Below, one piece after another: positions 55,991 to 64,000 of a stretch of 64,000 nt of DNA. The stretch's first letter is position 1. Every line of letters starts with the position of its first letter. A model generated the notes under the pieces. That model ran no database searches. It saw nothing but the letters and a program-made list of their open reading frames with translations, and was not told the origin of the DNA. This stretch comes from Acholoe squamosa. Taxonomy: Eukaryota > Annelida > Polychaeta > Phyllodocida > Polynoidae. The translations under genes were made by a program, and so were the position numbers. The DNA lies in assembly GCA_949317995.1 (NCBI GenBank), contig OX439035.1:4215227-4279226 (forward strand), written 5' to 3'.

Positions 55991-56350
55991 TTTTTTTTCT
56001 CTCCATATACACTTTACGAGTCAATAATAATTTGTTCAGGTGGACTCACCCCATTTGGGAGCCTTCTTGCCAGCTCTAAAAATAACTTTACACACCCCAT
56101 GTGTTGGGAGCCATCTTACAGACTGCAGTTACCATTTGTTATGATTAGAATTTTACTAGTTGTGAAGGAGCCTGAAAAGGATCCGTTGGGCAAATCAGTC
56201 CTATTGAGTTCAATAATAAATTAGCCTTGACGAAGACTTGAAAAAGTCGAAACATGTCGGCACAGTTAATTTTCATTTTTCAGTGAATTATTTATTAGGA
56301 ACAATACGAGCATAAGTGAGGTGGTTTTGGGAATATTTAACACCTTTCAA
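55991..56350 (+). repeat. Left pseudo-LTR of the PLE
   Basis: Runs from T8 'ctctccatatacacttta' to 'gaatatttaacacctttcaa'. Contains a hammerhead-like motif at 56218-56272. Leader 56351-56467 follows before the first frame. Confidence 0.93.
56218..56272 (+). ncRNA. Hammerhead-ribozyme-like motif in the left pseudo-LTR
   Basis: Stem I: AAATTAGCC can pair with GGC...TAATTT after the cleavage position. Core TTGACGA stands where CUGANGA is expected; stem II GACTT/AAGTC is capped by GAAA; then GAAAC...GUC as in hammerheads with a tiny stem III. Hammerheads are known in PLE terminal repeats. Departures: U replaces the core C, and one extra A separates the core from stem II, so activity is uncertain. 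Confidence 0.42.
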
Positions 56351-56467
56351 TATTTTGACATATACCCTCAGCATCCCCGAGTGGGATCCTACCTTCACTA
56401 CCGCCAAGAGAAACCCGAGGTTTAGTGAGCAAAGCCCTTCACCGGGCCTAAAGATCCCTCCAAAAAC

Positions 56468-57244
56468 ATGTCTCACACGAATTCTAGGTCAGGATCACCT
56501 ACGGGCAAAAGTGGTCAAACACCTACCGGCGGCCCCTCAAGTTCTCGTAGTGACACATCCTTTGTAACACCCACTGAAAATGATAGAAAAAGAACCAGGA
56601 GAGAGTTTGAAACCGAAGATAACCGTTTAGAGAACGACTTCACAAATGGCCAAGGTCAAGGCCGTGGTCGCGGCCGAGGCCGAGGCCGTGGTCGAGGATG
56701 CGGTCGTCAAGGCAACGCTACCAACATAACAACCGAGGACGCGGAATACAGAAGGCTCCCGCGCCAACAATCCACCAACCCCCGCCTGATTCAAATCCTC
56801 AATAACACCAACCGTGTGTGGTACAAGACATTAAAAAAGCTTGCCCTGGGTATCACTAAAGCCTCCCATCACTCTAATTTCCTCCAGTCCCATCTGGAGA
56901 AGCACACCTGCCCGAAAGGGCTTATTGTGAATGTCAATGCCCAAATACCAGATATCACTGCTGAATTCTCCATTTCTTGGGAAACAGCGCACTGTGACTT
57001 TAGCACAGAGCTTACCAAAATCCTGAAAAAATTCTGGGTTGATCGAGAGAGTAAATTAAAATCAGATTACGACAATACGGTTGAAAGAGTCAGAGCATCA
57101 TGCTCCCCAGAACACTGCCAGATCCTACTGGAGGCGGTCCAAGAGGAACAGAACCAGCTGGCCAAAGAGCTCCTAGAAAGGGCAGAAGGAAAAATAGGCA
57201 CTACCGGAAATTTGATCACTCCAAACACAACTCCGATACAATAG
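56468..57244 (+). CDS. PLE ORF1: N-terminal domain with an RG-rich tract
   Basis: 258 residues from ATG 56468. Residues 1-60 are Ser/Thr-rich and disordered. An RG/GRGRG tract (about 63-78) suggests RNA binding. Then comes SHHSNFLQSHLEKHTCPKGL and an acidic, coiled-coil-like C terminus (LAKELLERAEGK). The 'FL..H....CPKGL' part matches the region that normally precedes RT in PLE proteins. The frame overlaps the RT frame by 145 nt and lies one base out of register. Most likely ORF1 and ORF2 were one protein. Confidence 0.8.
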   Translation: MSHTNSRSGSPTGKSGQTPTGGPSSSRSDTSFVTPTENDRKRTRREFETEDNRLENDFTNGQGQGRGRGRGRGRGRGCGRQGNATNITTEDAEYRRLPRQQSTNPRLIQILNNTNRVWYKTLKKLALGITKASHHSNFLQSHLEKHTCPKGLIVNVNAQIPDITAEFSISWETAHCDFSTELTKILKKFWVDRESKLKSDYDNTVERVRASCSPEHCQILLEAVQEEQNQLAKELLERAEGKIGTTGNLITPNTTPIQ

Positions 57245-59430
57245 TAAATTTGTCTGACCACCAATTATCAGATGACGAGAGGTCTTTACTATCAAAGGGT
57301 CTTAGCTTCATACCAACCCCAAAGGACCCACATCCAGCACACACATTGCAAGATTGTCTCACATTCACTAGAAAAATTCGCCTCACAGAATTCTTCAAAG
57401 ATGAAGAAAGACCACCCACTGAAATCAATTTCAGACCTGAACTTCCACCTAAAACATGGACCCCCATGTCGGGCAAGAATCAATTTGTGGACTGCTTCGC
57501 CACTACAGTCATCCATCAAGTCTCGTCCCTTAATAAAACCCACCACACTAAGGATAACCTCACTCCAGGAGAGAGATCAGCCCTAAAGGACTTGTCCCAA
57601 AACCAGGACATCATAATTAAATCTGCAGATAAGGGAGGCGCTGTAGTCATACAAAATACGACAGATTATGAGAGAGAATGTCTCAGACAACTAGAAAACC
57701 CCACCTTCTATGAAGAAGTCCATAGGGACTATACAGACCGCTTTAACATCAAATTACTTCAACAATTGAACATCCTGGAAACCTGTGGACACATAACTAA
57801 AAAAGAGAAGTTGGCTCTATCCAATCAGAATCCCAGAACACCCATCTTCTACACACTTCCCAAGATACATAAAGCTAATGTACCAGGGCGTCCTATTGTA
57901 TCGGCCTGCAGTGGACCCACAGAAAAAATCAGCTCCTATGTTGACAAGATCATAAAACCCCTTGCCCAATCACTGCCAAGTTACATCAAAGACACTACAG
58001 ATTTTATCAATCACATAGAAGCCCTACCCCCATTGGACCAGGAGGATGTTCTAATGACCATTGACGTCTCTGCACTCTATACCTCCATCCCACATAGTGA
58101 AGGTATACAAGCCGCCGTGGAATACCTTAACAGTAGAGTAGCACAAGACCCCCACACGTTCATTATTGCTAAAATGATTCATATCATCCTCACCTCCAAT
58201 GGATTCCGCTTCAAAGATAGATTCTTCATTCAGATTCATGGCACTGCCATGGGCACACGTATGGCACCCAATTTTGCAAACTTGTTCATGGGTTCATTAG
58301 AGAAAAAAGTCCTACAACAGTCGCCAGTAAAACCAAAGGTTTGGCTACGGTTCATAGACGATATATTTACTATAGTACCAGGTGAAGATGCAGCTAGGGA
58401 TTTCATGGAATTCCTCAACCACTTCCATGACACAATCAAGTTCACAGGGGAACATAGTTCCACTGAAGTCAACTTTCTAGACACCACGGTCTTCATAACA
58501 CCGGAAAGGAAACTGAGCACCAAACTCTATGTGAAACCTACAGACGCCCACACCTATTTAAACTTCCATTCCTACCATCCTATGGCATTAAAGAGGTCAA
58601 TCCCATTCTCTCAACTCTTGAGATTGAAAAAAATCGATGCAAGGGCAGAAGATTTTAACAGAGACAGTCAAAGAATGCTAGCCACATTCCGCCGCCATGG
58701 ATACCCTAACAGGATCCTAAAGGTAGCCTTAGCGAAGGCTAATGCACTGGAAAGAAAAAACCTACTTCACCCCATGGAGATACAAACATCTGAGGTAGTT
58801 ACCTATACTACAGAGTACAATCCCAAGCACATGCCAATCCCAAAGATCCTTAGGGAAAACATCACAATTTTAACAGCAGACCCTTCCAGAAACCATCGTC
58901 ATCCACCTAGAATGATGATCGCTTACAAGAAATCGAGAAACTTGAAGAGTGCCCTCATGCACACTCCACACCCACATGTGTCACTACCACCAGGATCATA
59001 CCGTTGCGGAAAGTGCTCATTCTGCACCCGAGTCCTAATCCAAACTGTGATCACCAGCCACTCCAACGGACGCTCCTACAGAATTGTAGGTCACAATGAC
59101 TGCAACACCAATAATGTTATTTATGTCCTGTCCTGCACAAGATGTGGCCAACAATATGTGGGCCAGACATCACAACCACTGAAGAAACGCCTGGGCCAAC
59201 ACCTAAATGGTATTGACGCGGAACTGAGAAGAAATCCCCGGACCCCCGTAGAGGCAACACCTGTCACTGAACATTTTAACTCCTCTACTGGTTGTGGGAA
59301 GACATCACTGAGAGTAACCATCGTAGACAGCACAGCACAGACAACGGCATCAATGCTACGCCTAGAGGAGTCATGGATACGTCTCTTAGCAACATGGCAT
59401 CCCCATGGCATCAACGTCAAGACTCAATAA
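57100..59430 (+). CDS. PLE ORF2: reverse transcriptase with C-terminal GIY-YIG endonuclease
   Basis: 776 codons from the first in-frame ATG; real similarity starts near NRHYRKF (residue 32) and DTIVNLSDHQLSDDE. RT motifs: FYTLPKIHK and GRPIVS (253-270), TIDVSALYTSIP with D322, IHGTAMGTRMAPNFANLFMG, WLRFIDDIF with the D420-D421 pair, VNFLDT, and KLYVKPTDAHTYLNFHSYHP. A CGKCSFC cluster (636-642) precedes the nuclease: VIYVLSC (673-679), CGQQYVGQT (683-690), R697, E756 in LEESWIRLL. All catalytic residues are present, so the protein should be functional if translated. Its N terminus probably comes from ORF1 by frameshift, or was lost by a one-base deletion. Confidence 0.94.
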   Translation: MLPRTLPDPTGGGPRGTEPAGQRAPRKGRRKNRHYRKFDHSKHNSDTIVNLSDHQLSDDERSLLSKGLSFIPTPKDPHPAHTLQDCLTFTRKIRLTEFFKDEERPPTEINFRPELPPKTWTPMSGKNQFVDCFATTVIHQVSSLNKTHHTKDNLTPGERSALKDLSQNQDIIIKSADKGGAVVIQNTTDYERECLRQLENPTFYEEVHRDYTDRFNIKLLQQLNILETCGHITKKEKLALSNQNPRTPIFYTLPKIHKANVPGRPIVSACSGPTEKISSYVDKIIKPLAQSLPSYIKDTTDFINHIEALPPLDQEDVLMTIDVSALYTSIPHSEGIQAAVEYLNSRVAQDPHTFIIAKMIHIILTSNGFRFKDRFFIQIHGTAMGTRMAPNFANLFMGSLEKKVLQQSPVKPKVWLRFIDDIFTIVPGEDAARDFMEFLNHFHDTIKFTGEHSSTEVNFLDTTVFITPERKLSTKLYVKPTDAHTYLNFHSYHPMALKRSIPFSQLLRLKKIDARAEDFNRDSQRMLATFRRHGYPNRILKVALAKANALERKNLLHPMEIQTSEVVTYTTEYNPKHMPIPKILRENITILTADPSRNHRHPPRMMIAYKKSRNLKSALMHTPHPHVSLPPGSYRCGKCSFCTRVLIQTVITSHSNGRSYRIVGHNDCNTNNVIYVLSCTRCGQQYVGQTSQPLKKRLGQHLNGIDAELRRNPRTPVEATPVTEHFNSSTGCGKTSLRVTIVDSTAQTTASMLRLEESWIRLLATWHPHGINVKTQ

Positions 59431-59482
59431 CGTCACGTCACTATGACGTCACGTCTATTCCACTTCCACGTCGAGGCCCAAC

Positions 59483-60439
59483 ATGAACTACGCTGTAGCC
59501 TGCGCACTTTGTGACTTAAATCTAAAGTCTAAACAGGCTTTAAGACTCCACTTAAATAGTACCCACGGACAAACAAAGGTAACATGTGCCTATTGCGGGA
59601 GTATTTTCGATAGGAAGTCAAACTTAAATCGCCATTTACGCAGGAAACATCCACATCAAAAGCCCGACCATGGATTACTGTACTTGAAACCACCGCCTCT
59701 ACAACCTCCTGGGGCTGTCAACAAAAATGCAATTTCATATAAACTCTCCAGGAAACAGACGAAGATAGCCACTCGTCAGAGTTATTGTAAACAATGGAAC
59801 CTCAGTGATGAAATGATCCCCAAAGTAAAATTCAGAGTAGTCCCAGCCACTCGTGACAAAGACAAGCCCAAAAGTCCACCACCTCAGGAATTTATCAACG
59901 CCGTGAAAACCCCTATACTAGGTAAATTCAATCCCATACCTGAATCTTCTTCAAAACGGCAACCTTATATACACCCACAGGCCACAAGACTGCCCAGCGT
60001 CATTCCAGTATTCAATACTGAACTCCAGGACTATATGAAAATAACACCACCTGCAACAATATTCAGGCCTCCAATTATGGATAGCATTGATGACACCACC
60101 AAGAAGGAGGGCACACCAATAATACCATGGTCACCTGATCTATTATCACCTATGAAAAATTTGAGCACTGAGGAAAAAGAATTCCTGACAATAGACTATG
60201 ACACTGCCTGTGGAACTCTAGGCCTAGACCTTCACTCCGCCAAAGAGCCTAACAAAACTGGTCCCACCTCATCACCTAAAGACCCACCAGAGGACGTATC
60301 GTCTGGTTGCGACATCTTAGACTGGGTTAACATCCCATGGCCTGACATGGAGTACCCACCAGTATTGTTCAACAATGAAAAAGACCTCCCTATCACTTCC
60401 AGAGAGGATAGAAAGCTACTAGTCTTCAAAGATATCTGA
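59483..60439 (+). CDS. PLE ORF3: accessory protein with two C2H2 zinc fingers
   Basis: 318 residues from ATG 59483, 52 bases after ORF2 stops and in a different frame. Two classical fingers open the protein: C7-x2-C10-x12-H23-x4-H28 and C35-x2-C38-x12-H51-x4-H56, with basic HLRRKH. The rest is Pro/Lys-rich and then acidic (TEEKEFLTIDYDTACG), probably disordered. It lies inside the element between the RT and the right pseudo-LTR. A separate zinc-finger ORF is not part of the usual PLE layout I know. It may bind target DNA or element RNA, or be captured host sequence. Function is inference. Confidence 0.8.
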   Translation: MNYAVACALCDLNLKSKQALRLHLNSTHGQTKVTCAYCGSIFDRKSNLNRHLRRKHPHQKPDHGLLYLKPPPLQPPGAVNKNAISYKLSRKQTKIATRQSYCKQWNLSDEMIPKVKFRVVPATRDKDKPKSPPPQEFINAVKTPILGKFNPIPESSSKRQPYIHPQATRLPSVIPVFNTELQDYMKITPPATIFRPPIMDSIDDTTKKEGTPIIPWSPDLLSPMKNLSTEEKEFLTIDYDTACGTLGLDLHSAKEPNKTGPTSSPKDPPEDVSSGCDILDWVNIPWPDMEYPPVLFNNEKDLPITSREDRKLLVFKDI

Positions 60440-60519
60440 ATTGGGACATATGACTCTTTATGTGACCTGTGATAAGAAACTGTGATATAAATTATTCTAC
60501 CCAGGGCAACCTGACAATG

Positions 60520-60878
60520 TTTTTTTCTCTCCATATACACTTTACGAGTCAATAATAATTTGTTCAGGTGGACTCACCCCATTTGGGAGCCTTCTTGCCA
60601 GCTCTAAAAATAACTTTACACACCCCATGTGTTGGGAGCCATCTTACAGACTGCAGTTACCATTTGTTATGATTAGAATTTTACTAGTTGTGAAGGAGCC
60701 TGAAAAGGATCCGTTGGGCAAATCAGTCCTATTGAGTTCAATAATAAATTAGCCTTGACGAAGACTTGAAAAAGTCGAAACATGTCGGCACAGTTAATTT
60801 TCATTTTTCAGTGAATTATTTATTAGGAACAATACGAGCATAAGTGAGGTGGTTTTGGGAATATTTAACACCTTTCAA
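60520..60878 (+). repeat. Right pseudo-LTR of the PLE
   Basis: Identical by eye to 55991-56350 except for one fewer T at the start. Hammerhead-like motif at 60746-60800. Confidence 0.93.
60746..60800 (+). ncRNA. Hammerhead-ribozyme-like motif in the right pseudo-LTR
   Basis: Same sequence as 56218-56272. Two copies in direct orientation could release a unit-length RNA if the motif cleaves. Confidence 0.42.
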
Positions 60879-60888
60879 CATGTGTCCA
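60879..60888. repeat. Right target-site duplication of the PLE
   Basis: CATGTGTCCA, matching 55981-55990 exactly. Confidence 0.88.
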
Positions 60889-60988
60889 ATTGACTATATA
60901 AATGACCTTTTTAGAATGTTAAAATGTAAACTGGAAATCATTGCGAAGTAGCTTCAGAGGAAATGGATTTTAGGATTTCATACCCCTG

Positions 60989-61217
60989 ATATGTTAATTG
61001 CACACCACATCTCTCAATGACAACCTGTTACACCAGATATACCAGTACCTTATAAAGATGATGCAATGTCACTAGGAACACCACACACCTCAACGGTAAG
61101 GGAGCGGTCATTTGGTATGAACCGAGGTGGTAAATATGGTAAATAGACTAGTTACTAACTCTTATAAGTGACTTAAACAAACCAGATCTATGGATAGTAG
61201 ATATGATAGACCAGTTA
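60989..61217. other. Spacer between MITE remnant and the next element
   Basis: AT-rich, with no gene or repeat recognised. Confidence 0.5.
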
Positions 61218-62403
61218 GGGTAAAGTGACCATGAGTCGTCCACCTGGGTCATCTTACCACCTACTAGTTAGTCTAGGTTCTTTGTAATAGTAGGAAAACT
61301 TGCAGGGGTCATCTAAAATGGATATAAATATTACCCAGATGTCTTACTCTTTCCATCCAGCAATGTTACAACTTTCATACCCATACTCATGGAGCTCTTT
61401 GAGCACCCATTATTCAATAGATGTGAATTTTCTTTCATCAGTACCATGAGTCGGCCACTGTGGTACCTTGAGTCAGCCACATCATAAAATGACTCAACTA
61501 ATTCATAGTAAAGAGTGTGCTTTTGAGGCAAAACAAGGAAAACATTTATTCCCGGCTGAGTGATCTTGGTCAGAGTGTTTCTGGAATGATTTTACTAATT
61601 ATAATGCTGATTAATACCATTCCTTGGGTAAACATAAATTATAGCAAACTTATCCCCATTTATCAGCTATCTGTTATTTCAAAGTGGCTGTCAATCTATC
61701 AGAAGACCTCTCTACCTAATTTCTAGAATATAGTTGATTTTGTTGAAAAATAATGGATAGTGCTAGATTCCCTTTCCCAAAGATGGAAAGATAGCAGGTG
61801 CTACAGCTCAACATATTCTAGCAGTGTAAATAACTAAGAACCCAATGAAATGGTCACTACTAAGTTCATTTTGGACCAAAAAAACATAGTGGCCGACTCA
61901 AGGTACTTCTATAGTGGCCAACTCAAGGTACATGTATTGCTCGAAGACACCTTGGGTCAGTCTTATCATACCACAAGTCAACTTCTATACAGCAGATTGT
62001 TGACTTTTGTACTGAACACTATAAAAGGAATAATTTCAAGTTAAATGATGTTTAACAGAGTATGAATGCAATGATTTTTTTCCAATTTTAGTTAGGTTAA
62101 ACTCTGTTACTTGGTCAATATCACATTATCACTCATCTATCATTTTGTTGCTGGTAAATCATCGGAAACCTATATCTGACTTCAAGAATAATTCACAAAA
62201 TCTAGTGTCATCTCGAGCTCCTGGAAGGTCCTAGACTTATATTCCAAAAGATCCTAAGATAGCTTATAGCATATCTTGCCATATAGCACCATTGTAGATA
62301 GCTTAGAATCCACTAATTTATTCATTAACACATTCATTTTGGGCCCAAAACCAAGCAAACTGGCCGACTCAAGGTACCTGGACGACTCAAGGTCACTCTA
62401 CCC
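61218..62403. mobile_element. 1.19-kb non-autonomous DNA element with multiple GACTCAAGGTAC repeats
   Basis: 'gggtaaagtgaccatgagtc' at the left is inverted at the right as 'gactcaaggtcactctaccc'; both ends are flanked by TA. Copies of 'accttgagtc' or its complement also occur near 61440-61485, 61895-61930 and 62360-62390, forming subterminal repeats in both orientations. No transposase frame. TA duplication and subterminal repeats suggest a Tc1/mariner-like origin, unproven. Confidence 0.55.
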
Positions 62404-63235
62404 TACCCTTTACTTTATAGCACCAGGAACATTTCTAGGAAGGTTTTTTTTATTTATTTTTTCTCTACTCTTGGGTTTTCTCTTCTTACCCGTCCTTCTA
62501 TTAGCACCATTACTTCTGCATAATTTAAAGCTATCCACGATTATTCTGCAGAATTTGGATTTGCTATTAAAGATTTTGGCCCGAGTTGACAGGTCTTGGC
62601 AATTTGCATAGGATTTGTTGATAAAAGTTTTTCACACAGAGTGCACTTTTTATCCCCTCTTTCGATGTTATTATACCTCCATGCTCAACTGATGGTTGCC
62701 ACATCTACTTCTCATAGCAGAGGTTTTTATCGAAAAGACTGTAGAGATGATAGTGTCCTGATTTGTTGAATCTGCATCTCCATTCCTGCTCATCAATATC
62801 TAATATCCTTCTTCTATAAGTAGTTTTTCTACGAGGGGGGGGGGGGCTAACATATCAGATAGCATGCAGTCTGGGCAGTGGTAAAAACTACCTGATGTAA
62901 ATGGCGGGAAATGTCCCTCACAATAACCACATACCACCAGGTAACTAGGTCATGTACACGTCACGTGACCAGGGTGACCCATTTAGGGACCGGTCGGCAG
63001 GTGCTACCCCCCCCCCCCCACCTCCATACCTCCACCATATACAGAAACCAGACCAAAACAGGTCAAACGTGACATTCCCATACTCCTTCCTTCACACACA
63101 CTTAGTGACAGACAGACAGAGACATGGCTCGTGGATTGTGACCCAGGCTCTCACCATCTCCTATAATACACAAAGTGTTCTTACCCCAAACACGGATATA
63201 TTTATACATACTAGATCTGAAGGGCAGCTGTCAAA
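62404..63235. other. Single-copy stretch upstream of a candidate first exon
   Basis: G-run near 62837-62846 and C-run near 63006-63019. 62900-63230 is less AT-rich, with 'acgtcacgtgacc' at about 62957-62969, an E-box/CRE-like palindromic site. No ProRS-like exon here. Confidence 0.4.
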
Positions 63236-63253
63236 ATGGCTACTTCTGTGACG
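63236..63253 (+). CDS. Candidate first coding exon of an unidentified downstream gene (MATSVT)
   Basis: ATG at 63236 in context 'gtcaaaatggc' is followed by six codons and a good donor 'gtaagg' at 63254. It lies after a promoter-like stretch. Six codons cannot identify a gene. If real, EPRS would have to end before it, or the exon belongs to an overlapping or alternative transcript. Confidence 0.28.
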
Positions 63254-64000
63254 GTAAGGATTTGTAAATCATGTCAGGCCTGTACTTGTACTAATTATAG
63301 CGATACCGGTATGTTGACTAGATTGGGCAGTTGAGTTGACAGTAGTATGACTAGTTTGGATTGTGTGTGTGAGTGGCCAGTGTCAGTGGCCAGGCCGGTT
63401 TGGGACCACTCCACGTGGCAGACTGACACTGTTACTCTGTGGTGTTGTGATCACCTCCTGCTATAAACAATCAATCAATCAGTGACACCGACAGCTGTCA
63501 ATGGTGTTAATAATATGGGTCAATCCACTGAAAGTGGGCACTTGTCCATGGTAGAGGGTCATTTTTAAAAACTAAGAATTAGATCATGAAACTTAATTTT
63601 ATTGATAGCCCTATATCTTGGCTCTTAGGAAAGGTTCATTCAAGTCACTAACTCCCAAGCGGTCAGTTTTTATTGCAAATATTCAAAATTATGAAAATGT
63701 AATGGGCGTGAGCAAAATGAATTCTTCTCTACATCACAGAAATATTTGTCAGAACTACATGATTTTCAGTTAGGATATTTGACAAAAGGTCCCAAAGCCA
63801 CACTATGAAGAAAATAGGAAAAAAACATGGATATTTACAATACATAAGGAAATAATATGAATGTAATGGGCGTGAGCGTAATGGGCATGAGCGAAACAAC
63901 TTTCCCAGACTTCAGACAGCAACTCAGCAATATAACCTCACCCAGAATTAATCTAGGCAATAAAAATAATCTAAGAATACTTATAGGATGCATTTGGAAT
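63254..64000. other. Sequence to the window end, no gene recognised
   Basis: AT-rich. Contains a short direct repeat 'atgaatgtaatgggcgtgag' / 'aatgtaatgggcgtgagc' (63690-63720 and 63855-63890) and 'caatcaatcaatca' near 63469. Confidence 0.5.

Larger units (their letters stand above)
55991..60878 (+). mobile_element. Complete Penelope-like retroelement (PLE)
   Basis: 4,888 bp bounded by direct repeats of 360 and 359 bp that differ only in the first T-run (8 or 7 T), and by a perfect 10-bp target duplication CATGTGTCCA. Three frames lie inside: N-terminal PLE domain, RT with GIY-YIG endonuclease, and a C2H2 zinc-finger protein. Near-identical terminal repeats and open frames point to a very recent insertion. 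PLEs copy RNA into DNA at nicks made by the GIY-YIG nuclease. The RT type, CxxC motifs before the nuclease and pseudo-LTRs fit the canonical endonuclease-bearing PLE clades (Neptune/Poseidon-like); the exact clade needs a tree. Confidence 0.95.
55767..60988. mobile_element. Older MITE split by the Penelope-like element
   Basis: 'caggggtgtgaaatctcc' at 55767 and 'ggatttcatacccctg' ending 60988 are inverted, the same ends as the element at 11031-12254. Removing the Penelope-like insertion and one target copy leaves a MITE of about 320 bp. Confidence 0.5.

Noticed and set aside
55991-60878. LTR retrotransposon or DIRS element
   Set aside because: No gag, protease, integrase, tyrosine recombinase or primer-binding site. 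RT motifs and the GIY-YIG nuclease are of Penelope type.
53113-64000. ProRS exons
   Set aside because: I looked for ADWYSQV-, GCYILRPW- and RPTSE-like coding in the plus strand and saw none. Short diverged exons could still be missed without a profile search.

Overview
This window is nuclear DNA from an animal. It is gene-poor, intron-rich and crowded with tandem repeats and small DNA transposons. Two conserved animal genes with canonical GT-AG introns fix the type of organism. SINE-like repeats ending in a gene-like tail with 'ggcgttaaac', of a kind I associate with mollusc genomes, make a lophotrochozoan such as a mollusc the best guess. That placement is inference; a lancelet or another marine invertebrate is not excluded.

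Layout. Positions 1-22,400 hold no recognised coding exon. They carry large arrays (35-bp repeat 1-509; 90-bp 1761-2210; 25-bp 3128-4130; 102-bp satellite 5815-9962; 56-bp G-rich 11215-11655; 45-bp 17505-18625), scattered copies of a palindromic TGATGCAT element and several MITE families. From 22,483 to 31,620 on the minus strand lie the first two coding exons of a HIF prolyl hydroxylase (EGLN/PHD type: MYND finger, Ser-rich linker, start of the 2-oxoglutarate dioxygenase fold with its HxD iron ligands). The remaining exons were not found and probably lie beyond position 1. Head to head with it, 660 bp between start codons, is a plus-strand glutamyl-(prolyl)-tRNA synthetase gene (EPRS type). 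It has 23 coding exons from 32,281 to 53,112, encoding 1,106 residues in one uninterrupted frame: GST-like domain, class I GluRS core (HVGH and MSKRK motifs), anticodon-binding domain and five WHEP domains. No prolyl-tRNA synthetase exon was recognised after that. The gene may continue past 64,000 across a very long intron, be split, or end as a GluRS-only form.

Positions 55,991-60,878 are a complete, very young Penelope-like retroelement. It has two 360-bp direct terminal repeats identical except for one T, a 10-bp target duplication, an N-terminal ORF, a reverse transcriptase/GIY-YIG ORF in the -1 frame, and an extra downstream ORF with two C2H2 zinc fingers. Each terminal repeat holds a hammerhead-ribozyme-like motif. 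The element sits inside an older MITE. A 1.19-kb non-autonomous DNA element follows (61,218-62,403), then a weak candidate first exon of another gene at 63,236.

How the parts relate: the two host genes share a short intergenic region that could act as a bidirectional promoter between an oxygen sensor and a translation enzyme. The repeats mostly occupy introns. Several touch gene structure: a MITE sits 2 bases past the exon 8 splice donor of EPRS, repeat copies carry extra look-alike donor sites next to EGLN exon 2, and palindromic repeat cores have expanded into an array inside EPRS intron 5.
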